Origin: DASPKX01 sp035627835
Lineage (GTDB): Bacteria; Verrucomicrobiota; Verrucomicrobiia; Limisphaerales; SXQI01
Assembly: GCA_035627835.1 (NCBI GenBank)
Contig: DASPKX010000138.1
Span: forward strand, 1-12,407
DNA: 12,407 nucleotides
Direction: 5' to 3'
A program made the translations under genes and the position numbers. The notes under the pieces are model-generated. The model did no database searches, was not told the DNA's origin, and was given only the letters and a program-made list of their open reading frames with translations. Positions 1-6,831 of the stretch are shown one piece after another. The stretch's first letter is position 1, and each line of letters begins with the position of its first letter.

Positions 1-1678
1 AATGGCTGTTGGAAATCTCCCTTGTCGCGCCCTGTCACATCGCGGCTGACGACAAGCGCGAGATCCCTTTGTGCAAGGTAAGTTTTGAAAACCTGTGGAT
101 CCACACCTTCTTGCGCGAAGATCATTGCTTCAGGAGCTTCGAGCTTCTCATGCCGCCGCGTCGGGCGGGTGCGCGCGCGAACTTCCACCGGGTCCAGCTC
201 CCACATTTCGCCGCTGAAGGTCATCGCATAGTCAGGCTGCCACCAACTCAGGGTCGCGCTGAACCCGGGGGTGAGAAGCTTATCCGCGCGCCAGTAGCCA
301 TTCTCCTTTCTCAGAAGCGTGAGGCGGAATTTATAACGCGACACGGGCGCGGCCCCTGTCCCTTCATTGCGATCGCTGCGGGTTTCGGTGGTGTGCACTG
401 CCAGCAGACGTCCATCGCTTAATGGAAGTGGATTGCGATAAAGGCCGGTGTGATTCGTGGAAGGAGTGTCATCGTAACCCGCAGTGTCGCGATGCGTGAT
501 GTAGAAGACCTTCATCAGATCGGGGTTGATTGCAGGATCTCCCTCGATCGCCACAATCTGCCCCGCGGAGTGCGTTCCAAACTCTGGCGCGTCCGTGCCG
601 TAGAATAGCCCACGTTCCGTAACGGACTCCTTGGGGTGCAGGAAATTCATCAGCGTGTTGGTGTTCGGCTTGTTCCCAAAGTAATAAAGCTCACCGACAT
701 TCGGATCATCATTGAACGCCGCGCTGCGATAACTTCCCCCCAGTTCATGCCGCCCAATGTGATTTAAGGTTTCCTCCTCGGTGCCATCCTCATTGATCTG
801 CCACGGGAAGAAATGGTTGAACGTGTGGGCGTTCGCCGTTCCGCTTTTGTAGCGAGGCTCAGGAAACACTTCCGTGCGGTTGTTCGTGAGGATGAGCGCA
901 CTCGCCGCTTCGCTCGAGTAATTGAACGTGCCGTAAGAACTGCCGCCCTTCGCGTTATCCGCATCCGCTTGCTGGTCCCGCTGCAAGTGATCCCACCGGC
1001 TGAAAATCACCCGCCCGTAGCTGTCGACGATCGGCGAAAACGATCCCGATGGTGAGTGCTGCATGAGGAATAAGTCCCCAGTTGCTGGGTCCAGTGACCA
1101 AAGTCCTGTCACAACGGGAGCTTCCTCGTATTCATCTAGCTGGGGATAAAGATGCCGCTGCCCATCGCGAGGGCGATCCGTCGTGAAGATGATGCGATCA
1201 TCCGTGCCATAGATGGGCGACACGTTGTTGTAGTTCGTGGGTTGATTCGGAACTTTCGTGATCACCGGAACCTGATTGGACGCGAAGTTCGTGATCTCAT
1301 AAAGCTGCCAGTAATAAGTCTGGTAGTCGTATTGCTTCTTCGGTGCGCCGATTACCATGCTGAAAATCGCCTTTTTGCCGTCCCAATGCACCGAAGGCTC
1401 GCGCACAGCAATCCCATTGGTGTGCTGCGGCCCTTCAACCCGTAGCCAGCAGCTTTCGTCAAGTTGCGAACGGTTCCATCCTCATAACGAATCCAGAGCG
1501 CGCCACCTCTCGGCGCCCGGCCGACATCCCCGCGATGGTTCCCGAACAGAGCCGCCACGGTGGTGAAGTCCGAGGGCGAAGGCGTTTGAGTAACGAACAG
1601 AATCGGGTTCGGCAACACTTCAGCCGCCGAAGCTTTGAGAGAAGCAAGGACGAGAACCAGGATGGAGAGGAGTCGCAT
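1..1678 (-). CDS. Secreted HzsA-middle-domain-like beta-propeller protein, 3'-truncated by window edge, one frameshift
   Basis: The protein begins with a clear signal peptide (MRLLSILVLVLASLKASAA, about residues 1-19), so it should be exported. The mature part has short repeated propeller-like blades, for example LWIRYEDGT, VIFSRWDH, RIIFTTDRPRDG, SDGRLLAVH and PEFGTHSAGQIV. This resembles the TolB/PD40-like proteins annotated with the hydrazine synthase alpha-subunit middle domain, which are common in Planctomycetes and Verrucomicrobiota without anammox. No CxxCH haem motif is seen in the part present, so no hydrazine synthase activity is claimed. The first 80 codons are in one frame (from the ATG at 1678). 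From about 1441 downward the reading continues without a stop in another frame to base 1, restored by one extra base in the CCC run at 1439-1441. I translated all of that frame and found no further break. The start has no strong Shine-Dalgarno sequence. The gene is divergent from the Fic gene. Family name is moderately sure; export and frameshift are very sure. Confidence 0.72.
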
Positions 1679-1834
1679 ATTTGTTAATCACGCCCGCTAA
1701 AGGCGAGCAGAAGCTCAGAAGCACTCTCCCGGCCAACTTGAATTTCAGCTCTAGGTCTTTAGGCCTATGCCCCAACCGTGTTCACCTCAGCTTTGAGCCC
1801 AAGGGTTAAATGATTGACACCGCCGAAGCGCTAG
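1679..1834. promoter_or_regulatory. Divergent intergenic region between the secreted propeller gene and fic
   Basis: This 156-bp gap must hold the promoters of both divergent genes. A perfect -35-like TTGACA lies at 1814-1819 on the plus strand, but no convincing -10 box follows at 16-18 bp. If used, transcription would start near the second possible Fic start (1856). Nothing stronger is visible. Confidence 0.3.
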
Positions 1835-2992
1835 ATGTCTCTGTATGGTCAACGGATGAATTTCCGCGACTTTAAATCCGGGGTGTTAAAGCAGCAGTAC
1901 GAGTACAGGAGTTTCTCGCCTGCGCTGGTGAACCAAACTTGGATTTGGGACGACCCCAAAATCAACACACTGCTCGAAGAGGCCACCCGCAGCCTGGGCG
2001 AGCTGAACGGATTATCCCTAATCATCCCGGATATTGATCTCTTCATCCGCATGCATGTGCTGCGCGAAGCGCAGACTTCCAGTAGAATTGAGGGAACAGT
2101 CACCACAATGGCGGAAGCTGTGATGCCCCGCCGTGAGGATATCGATCCAGAGAAACGGGACGATTGGCAGGAGGTTCAGAATTACGTGGACGCAATGAAC
2201 AGCGCCATTGTGAAGCTGGAAACCCTTCCACTTTCTAATCGTTTGCTGCGGGACACCCATGCCATCCTCATGCGAGGTGTGCGTGGGCAGCACAAAACTC
2301 CAGGCGAGTTCCGCCGCAGTCAAAACTGGATCGGCGGGGCAACCCTGGCGGATGCCAGCTTCATCCCACCTCATCATGAAGAACTCCCCGACCTCCTCAG
2401 TGATCTCGAAAAGTTCTGGCATAACGCCACCATCGATGTCCCGCACCTGATTCGCGTGGGGATCAGCCATTACCAGTTTGAAACGATTCACCCATTCCAG
2501 GACGGCAACGGCCGCATCGGGCGGTTGCTGATTACTCTGTATCTTGTGAGCAAGGGGCTTCTCGCCAAACCCTGCTTGTACTTGTCAGAGTTTTTTGAAA
2601 AGCACCGGGGTGAATACTACGATGCCTTGACTCAAGTGCGCGTTTCCAACGACTTGGCTCATTGGGTGAAGTTCTTCTTGGTGGCGGTGAACACCACTGC
2701 GACACGGGGAATTGGAACGTTCCGGAAGATAGTTCAGATCCAGAAAGAAGTGGACGATCTCCTCCCACAATTTGGCAAGAGGTCGGCAAACGCTCGCCAA
2801 CTCGTGCAACTTCTCTACCGACGCCCGAGATTAACGGCTCGAGCCGCCAGTGAAGAGTTGGGCCTCAGCATTGTGACTTCGGACAAGTTGCTGGTCGATT
2901 TCGTCGGCCTGGGTCTGCTCGTCGAGAAAACTGGGCGTCGTCGTGGACGCATTTACGAGTTCCAGCGGTATTTCCGTTTATTCGTGGACTGA
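1835..2992 (+). CDS. Fic family protein, class II, with C-terminal winged helix
   Basis: Fic proteins usually transfer AMP from ATP to a hydroxyl side chain of a target protein. The order is an N-terminal Fic_N-type helical domain, the Fic core, and a C-terminal winged-helix part (about residues 318-385, with RQLVQLLYRRPRLTARAASE). The core motif HPFQDGNGRIGR at residues 219-230 matches HPFx(D/E)GNGRxxR, with the catalytic His and the nucleotide-binding residues all present. An N-terminal inhibitory motif of the type SxxxEG (SSRIEG, residues 82-87, Glu86) marks it as class II, meaning self-inhibited by its own N-terminal helix. The length (385 aa) is normal. ATG 1856 (giving MNFRDFKSGV) fits the usual start of the family as well as ATG 1835; neither has a strong ribosome site. 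No antitoxin gene is adjacent, as expected for a self-inhibited class. A repeat array begins 22 bp after the stop. The target is unknown. Confidence 0.93.
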   Translation: MSLYGQRMNFRDFKSGVLKQQYEYRSFSPALVNQTWIWDDPKINTLLEEATRSLGELNGLSLIIPDIDLFIRMHVLREAQTSSRIEGTVTTMAEAVMPRREDIDPEKRDDWQEVQNYVDAMNSAIVKLETLPLSNRLLRDTHAILMRGVRGQHKTPGEFRRSQNWIGGATLADASFIPPHHEELPDLLSDLEKFWHNATIDVPHLIRVGISHYQFETIHPFQDGNGRIGRLLITLYLVSKGLLAKPCLYLSEFFEKHRGEYYDALTQVRVSNDLAHWVKFFLVAVNTTATRGIGTFRKIVQIQKEVDDLLPQFGKRSANARQLVQLLYRRPRLTARAASEELGLSIVTSDKLLVDFVGLGLLVEKTGRRRGRIYEFQRYFRLFVD

Positions 2993-3013
2993 GCGTATTA
3001 AGATTGGCGGTCC

Positions 3014-3066
3014 AACCTTTAATAAAGAATTTCGTTATTAAAGGTTGAGGCCGGAACCTTTAATAA
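3014..3066. repeat. Three phased copies of a 12-bp repeat after fic
   Basis: AACCTTTAATAA occurs at 3014-3025 and 3055-3066, and its exact reverse complement TTATTAAAGGTT at 3035-3046. Copies start 21 and 20 bp apart, about two DNA turns, so all would face the same side of the helix. The first two copies could also fold as a 12-bp stem with a 9-base loop, but the stem is AT-rich and has no T run after it, so it is a poor intrinsic terminator. Binding by a regulator, perhaps the Fic winged helix, is an inference. Confidence 0.85.
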
Positions 3067-3133
3067 GGCGTGTTCCCCTTCCGACTTTACCGTTATAGAT
3101 CACTTCACAGAAGACCCTCGATTTAGGAAGGAA

Positions 3134-3209
3134 TGGTGGAGCCGAGGGGAGTCGAACCCCTGACCTTCTCATTGCGAACGAGACGCTCTACCAACTGAGC
3201 TACGACCCC
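3134..3209 (-). tRNA. tRNA-Ala (anticodon CGC)
   Basis: A complete 76-nt cloverleaf is present with an encoded CCA end. The acceptor stem GGGGTCG/CGGCTCC contains the G3-U70 wobble pair that is the identity mark of alanine tRNA. The D arm is GCTC/GAGC. The anticodon arm is TCTCG, loop TTCGCAA, TGAGA, giving anticodon CGC, which reads GCG (Ala). The T arm is AGGGG, loop TTCGACT, CCCCT. Its first 42 bases and its promoter belong to the 102-bp direct repeat, so the working gene probably is a junction of original 3' half and element-borne 5' half. The ancestral upstream neighbour was probably the methyltransferase gene now ending at 7694. Confidence 0.97.
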
Positions 3210-3269
3210 ATCCACCAGAAAGGCCTAAAATGGCGACCCTCCCGCACCTTGTCAAAACGAAAGGTTAGC
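3168..3269. repeat. 102-bp direct repeat, left copy (tRNA-Ala 5' half plus promoter)
   Basis: This block is identical base for base to 7597-7698. It covers tRNA positions 1-42 (into the 3' strand of the anticodon stem) and about 60 bp upstream including the promoter. The identity stops sharply on both sides; seven further in-register matches (CGAAACA at 3275-3281 and 7704-7710) follow after a five-base mismatch. It marks the left boundary of the accessory segment. Confidence 0.97.
3227..3255 (-). promoter_or_regulatory. Probable promoter of tRNA-Ala (left copy)
   Basis: On the minus strand a perfect -35 box TTGACA (3250-3255) is followed after 17 bp by CATTTT (3227-3232), a weak -10 box. Transcription would start a few bases before the tRNA 5' end at 3209. 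The same sequence is repeated at 7656-7684. Confidence 0.55.
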
Positions 3270-3948
3270 CGCATCGAAACAGGGGCATATTTCGGTTTCT
3301 TGACGGTTCCAGGCCGGTGATGTGGGAAGATGACGTGCCAGCGGGCGTTTCGCCAAAACGTTTCTAGGCATAGGCGCGCGTGGTCACCTGCTTGCGACCA
3401 AAACTGCCCCGGTCATTGGAAGCGGTGCTGGATTTTTTGCAGGTCGATTCAATGGCACCGGTGCCGTTCGGCTCGTTCCGATCCGCCGCCTCCACGTAAT
3501 CATTCTGGTGCCGGTGTTCCTGAAGTAAGCTCTCTGGCCAGCGTTTGCCTCTGTTCCAGTTGGCATTGCGCCCGTTCGATTTGGAGGCTGGCGATCACGC
3601 GTTCGACACGCCCGCCTCATAGGAGCCGGTTCATTCGGTTCATCGAGGTTTTGGCCGCCGCCGCGCCGGGGCGTGCGCTGCCTGGGCCGCGTTCCAAGTC
3701 GGTACTGTTCGCTCCACTTTTCGGAAAGCGGTAAGCTTGGAGCGGCATTCGGCTCATCGCCACCACAGATCGAAGCGGGACGTTAAGTTGGGCGAGCGTG
3801 CATTAGCGGCGGCCAGTGGTAGGTGCCCTTTGGAACTCCGATCGGACGCGGCGACTTAGGCTGTGGGTCTGCTGGCTACCCGGGCTAAACAGGCCGCCCG
3901 ACCGGTGCAGAGAACGAATAGCAAAGCGTTGTCTTAGTATATTTCAGC
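3270..3948. other. Gene-free stretch at the left end of the accessory segment
   Basis: No convincing gene is present in these 679 bp. Open frames on both strands (for instance 3330-3734 plus, 3384-3620 minus) are rich in Cys, Trp, Arg and Pro, lack conserved motifs and look like chance frames in GC-rich DNA. I see no RNA gene and no terminal repeat. It may be the decayed remains of genes brought in with the segment. Confidence 0.6.
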
Positions 3949-4121
3949 CACAGCCATCCCACGGCGGGCAAAAAAATTGGCTGAATTGATCCTTTGTTAA
4001 CCGCCACACGGCGGGTGTGAATACCAAAGCATCTCCAGCCGGTTTCAAGCTCTCGGTTCTCAAACAGATTTGTAACCTCATTCCGGGCCATCTGGTCTCC
4101 AATCTGGCCCGGGAGACGGGC
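3949..4121 (+). mobile_element. Left-end remnant of the IS4-family element
   Basis: These 173 bp match the left end of the larger IS copy (5216-5388) with only 6 differences, about 96.5% identity. The remnant includes the terminal sequence CAGCCATCCCACGGCGGG at 3951-3968 and the start of the transposase frame (GTG at 4017, product MNTKASPAGFKLSV). Similarity ends sharply at 4121, 9 bp before an unrelated open frame, so the rest of this copy was lost by deletion or recombination. It lies in the same orientation as the larger copy, 1.27 kb away. Confidence 0.92.
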
Positions 4122-4129
4122 CGACCCCA

Positions 4130-4477
4130 ATGCACTCGTCAAAGAAGGCCGGACAGGATTTGGCATGCTGTTTTGGAACCTTGGGCAACGCAAAATGGGG
4201 CACGTCACACGATCTAAAGCGGAAACTCGATGCAGTCATTGAACTAGGCAGAACCTGGAGGCCAGCGAACGCGAAAGAGATTGGATATTTGCGCTCCTGC
4301 CTGCTGGAACTTTCTTCTTACGAGACGTGTGATGTGGTGAAAACGATGAAGTCTGCGGGATTCATGTCGGAGGAGCACATTCACGACCTTCTGGACACTG
4401 TGAAGATGAGGTCGCATTTAGCTCCGCTTGTTCAGGCACTGGCGAGATTGATCCCACGTTTCAAAAAGTGGCTGTGA
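4130..4477 (+). CDS. Hypothetical 115-aa protein, possibly 5'-truncated by the IS remnant
   Basis: I do not recognise this gene. The last 85 residues look like real helical protein, with regularly spaced hydrophobic positions (LDAVIELGRTW, LLELSSYETCDVVKTMKSAG, HLAPLVQALARL) and a basic end (FKKWL). The first 30 residues (MHSSKKAGQDLACCFGTLGN) are less convincing. The ATG lies 9 bp beyond the break of the IS remnant, in a different frame from the transposase and without a clear ribosome site. The simplest reading is the 3' part of a gene whose own start was replaced when the IS inserted or was deleted. No membrane segment or catalytic motif is visible. Confidence 0.45.
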   Translation: MHSSKKAGQDLACCFGTLGNAKWGTSHDLKRKLDAVIELGRTWRPANAKEIGYLRSCLLELSSYETCDVVKTMKSAGFMSEEHIHDLLDTVKMRSHLAPLVQALARLIPRFKKWL

Positions 4478-4504
4478 TATGCGGGGATTGCTAGGGCTGG
4501 ATCA

Positions 4505-4795
4505 CTACACTTTCGAGCGTCTGGCAAGAATTGCTTTCCTCCGACGAAGCCAGCGATCAAGAGCTATCCCAATCAAAAGCCACTGAACTAGACCTGCTCC
4601 AACCACCCAAAGCACCACGTTGCTCGGTGGAATAACCGTCTCAAGCAGTGAGGATGGGAGGCCAACGAAAAATAACATTCGCAGGCCAGGGCCGTGTCCT
4701 CCTCCGCCGAGAACTATGACGAAGGTAGCGGCGAGCACCAGGTAGAGAGTGGGCAAAATCCACGTGAGCTTCACGATGAATGCTTGCGGGGGCAA
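4505..4795 (-). CDS. Small integral membrane protein of unknown function
   Basis: The 96-residue product has hydrophobic segments at about 9-29 (LTWILPTLYLVLAATFVIVLG), 38-52 (RMLFFVGLPSSLLET) and 60-78 (VVLWVVGAGLVQWLLIGIAL). A strongly basic tail follows (DRWLRRRKAILARRSKV), which the positive-inside rule would place in the cytoplasm. No family is recognised. The first possible start is TTG at 4795 without a good ribosome site; GTG at 4774 (residue 8) is an alternative, and no ATG occurs in frame upstream. It lies 77 bp downstream of the next minus-strand gene (4873-5202), so the two may share a transcript. Confidence 0.6.
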   Translation of the reverse strand: MPPQAFIVKLTWILPTLYLVLAATFVIVLGGGGHGPGLRMLFFVGLPSSLLETVIPPSNVVLWVVGAGLVQWLLIGIALDRWLRRRKAILARRSKV

Positions 4796-4872
4796 AGGGC
4801 GGTGATGGCTGCGGTAAGGTGCACCGAGCGAGTATGGACGGATTTAGTTCTCCTGCCCAACAATGACAACGT

Positions 4873-5202
4873 TCATGGATAAGCTTCGTTCAACCACTGC
4901 TCGACTCGTGCTTTGATCTCGTGATCCGCGAAGTTCGTCGAAACCGCTCTTACATTGCGGATGTAGTTGGTGTTCTTTCTCAACAGGCCGCTGCCCCACG
5001 CTTCAATGACCAGCGATTCTATCTGAGATTCTACCTGCGCTCGCGCCTCGGCGATGTTGTTCGTTAAAAGGTCTCGATACAGCGGCAATGCCTCGCCCAG
5101 GCCAATCGCGGCGTGGGATTGCTGCATCCGCCTGCCGCCCGTAAACCAACCGGCTGCAAACCCAAGCGACAGCGCCAGCACAAGTCCAACCGTGTATCTC
5201 AT
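4873..5202 (-). CDS. Small membrane-anchored or secreted protein of unknown function
   Basis: The 109-residue product starts with a hydrophobic segment (MRYTVGLVLALSLGFAAGWF) followed by basic residues, so it is an N-terminal membrane anchor or uncleaved signal. The rest is soluble and mostly helical (LPLYRDLLTNNIAEARAQVE, ending ARVEQWLNEAYP). The ATG at 5202 has a very good ribosome site on the minus strand, AGGAAGG ending six bases before the start. The left end of the IS element (5218) lies immediately behind that site, so the native promoter has been displaced and expression would depend on read-out from the IS. No family is recognised. Confidence 0.66.
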   Translation of the reverse strand: MRYTVGLVLALSLGFAAGWFTGGRRMQQSHAAIGLGEALPLYRDLLTNNIAEARAQVESQIESLVIEAWGSGLLRKNTNYIRNVRAVSTNFADHEIKARVEQWLNEAYP

Positions 5203-5216
5203 AATAGACCTTCCTC
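5203..5216 (-). promoter_or_regulatory. Strong ribosome binding site cut close by the IS end
   Basis: The minus strand reads GAGGAAGG then TCTATT and ATG at 5202. This is the best Shine-Dalgarno sequence in the accessory segment and supports the start of the 109-residue gene. The IS terminal repeat begins at 5218. Confidence 0.7.
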
Positions 5217-5217
5217 A

Positions 5218-5235
5218 CAGCCATCCCACAGCGGG
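5218..5235 (+). repeat. IS left terminal inverted repeat
   Basis: CAGCCATCCCACAGCGGG pairs with the right end at 6493-6510 with two mismatches, and recurs with one change at 3951-3968 in the IS remnant. Confidence 0.88.
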
Positions 5236-5283
5236 CAAAAAAATTGGCTGGATTGATCCTTTGTTAACCGCCACACGGCGGGT

Positions 5284-6365
5284 GTGAATACCAAAGCATC
5301 TCCAGCCGGTTCCAAGCTCTCGGTTCTCAAACAGATTTGCAACCTCATTCCGGGCCACCTGGTATCCAATCTGGCCCGGGAGACGGGCGCAGCCGAGAAG
5401 GCTCGAAGCTTCTCCAACTGGAGCCATGTGGTGTCGCTCCTCTTCGCCCAACTGGCGCATTCCATCGGCCTCAACGATGTGGCCGACGCTTTGCAGCTTC
5501 ATCGCGGAGCCCTGGCGGGCATTCGCGGAGCTGTTCCTCCCAGCCGCAACGGCCTTTCCCACGCCAACACGGCGCGCTCCGCTGACTTGGCCGAGAGGCT
5601 CTTGTTGTGTGTGCTCGAGCATCTCGGGCAACTCTCGCCTGAGTTCATTCGCGGCAGGGCCCGCGGGCGCGCCCACCGGTTCAAAGTTCCCATTCACATC
5701 GTGGACACGACTGTCATCGAGCTCGTGGCCAACGCGCTGGACTGGGCCAGGCATCGCCGCCGCAAAGCCGCGGCCAAAACGCACATGCGCCTGAACTTGC
5801 AGCGCCTCCTGCCGCAATGCGTGATCGTGGACACCGCCCGCGAGCATGACAACCGTCGGTGGTCAAGAAGCTGCCCATCCAGCAATACGGCAGGATCGTG
5901 GCCGACGAGCTGGTCACCCTGCCCGACGAAAAGAAAGCCGCGCCCGAAGTGATGCGGCGAGTGGTTGCGCGAGTGGAAGTCGACGGGCAGGAGCGCGAGA
6001 TGGCCTTCCTGACCAACAACCTGTTGTGGAGCCCCAACACCGTGGCTGATCCTTACCGCTGCCGCTGGGAGATCGAAGTCTTCTTCAAGCAAATCAAACA
6101 GACGCTCCAGATCGCCGATTTCCTCGGGCACAACGCCAACGCGGTGCGCTGGCAGGTCTGGATGGCGCTCCTGGCTTACGTGCTCCTGCGCTTCCTGAGC
6201 CACCTGGCGAAGTGGCCTCACAGCTTCACGCGGCTCTTCACAGTCACGCGCGCGGTTTTGTGGCGCAAAATTGGCCGCTTGGAGCTCCTGCGGGGCTATG
6301 GGACAGCAGGCGGGCATTACCGCCACTTGGCCACGCCGGAACAGGTCTATTTTGCAGGATTTTAG
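5284..6365 (+). pseudogene. IS4-family transposase, broken by an internal deletion
   Basis: The N-terminal part (GTG 5284 to about 5857) contains the DUF4372-like helical region (SFSNWSHVVSLLFAQLAH) and the first catalytic Asp in HIVDTTVIEL (Asp141, codon 5704). The C-terminal part (about 5859-6365) is in another frame and contains the IS4 signature Y-x2-R-x3-E-x6-K in YRCRWEIEVFFKQIK (Glu codon 6075). Between DTAREHDNR and VVKKLPIQQYG the family normally has some 40-50 residues including the second catalytic Asp in a (V)FDKAY-type stretch. Here the two parts join directly near 5857, so that Asp is missing and the frame is lost. The deletion size is inferred from family knowledge. The protein cannot be active, but the ends could still be moved by a related transposase in trans. 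Confidence 0.9.
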
Positions 6366-6492
6366 AGAACCATGGGACAGCACATGCGCTAAACAGACAC
6401 CAAGAGAAGCGGGCAGGAGGAGATTTAGGAATAGCTTCCCGGCCGGAGGCTCTCAATTCCCGAGGAAAACGAAGGATTTAGCCCGACCTCAC

Positions 6493-6510
6493 CCCGCTAT
6501 GGGATGACTG
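6493..6510 (-). repeat. IS right terminal inverted repeat
   Basis: Read on the minus strand this is CAGTCATCCCATAGCGGG, matching the left end at 16 of 18 positions. It lies 127 bp beyond the transposase stop codon. Confidence 0.88.
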
Positions 6511-6831
6511 GGAAATTGGTTCATACTTTTTGAACACCTGTTTAGTGCACAAATTGTGCAGAAGGCTGGAATCGTTAGACGAAACAAAGCGACCGTTGCC
6601 CAGGTTGGGTTGCTTTAACGAATTGCTCACACGCGTGAAAGAGCTGAATATGCGCCTTATCGAAACGGGCGATCAATACATGGTCATCTGCAATAAGGGC
6701 GGTTCATCATCCACGCGTAGCCCCCCGCGCGCGGGCCCTATTGGCTAGTGCGTGTGGCCGCTTTGACCTCCTGAGAGTGCGGAAACCTTCAGGCATAGGT
6801 GAACCTGCACGCAGTTCTCTGTCCTTGCTTG
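6511..6831. other. Stretch between the IS and the HEPN-like gene, one doubtful small frame
   Basis: The only candidate is a plus-strand frame from TTG 6530 to 6748 (72 residues). Its middle (FNELLTRVKELNMRLIETGD, then QYMVICNKGG) reads like protein but it has no good start or ribosome site and no known family; it could be a gene fragment. A perfect 12-bp alternating palindrome CCCGCGCGCGGG lies at 6724-6735. Nothing else is seen. Confidence 0.4.

Larger units (their letters stand above)
5218..6510 (+). mobile_element. IS4-family insertion sequence, internally deleted
   Basis: The element is about 1293 bp long and bounded by 18-bp imperfect terminal inverted repeats. The left end is CAGCCATCCCACAGCGGG (5218-5235); the right end, read on the minus strand, is CAGTCATCCCATAGCGGG (6493-6510); 16 of 18 positions agree. 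I see no convincing target-site duplication outside these ends. The single gene is a DDE transposase of the IS4 kind with a DUF4372-like N-terminal part, but it is broken internally. A third terminal copy is carried by the remnant at 3949-4121. Confidence 0.9.

Noticed and set aside
1..1678. Anammox hydrazine synthase
   Set aside because: Only a middle-domain-like propeller is seen, with no haem motif or pathway neighbours; such proteins occur in many non-anammox PVC bacteria.
2018..2491. Minus-strand 157-codon frame inside fic
   Set aside because: Antisense of the well-supported Fic gene with no ribosome site or motif.
3014..3046. Inverted repeat as an intrinsic terminator of fic or tRNA-Ala
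   Set aside because: The stem is mostly A-T, the loop is 9 bases and no T run follows on either strand; the third phased copy fits a binding array better.
3330..3734. Plus-strand frame of 134 codons
   Set aside because: Rich in Cys, Trp, Arg and Pro with no hydrophobic core pattern or recognisable motif; treated as a chance frame.
3782..3788. GTTAAGT, matching the integron attC core GTTRRRY
   Set aside because: No matching RYYYAAC inverse core was found at a suitable distance upstream, and there is no integron integrase, so an attC site is not supported.
5215..6383. Long minus-strand frames across the IS
   Set aside because: They are antisense shadows of the transposase and contain no family motif.
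6724..6735. CCCGCGCGCGGG as a functional Z-DNA or origin element
   Set aside because: A single short GC palindrome in GC-rich DNA with no accompanying repeats or replication gene.
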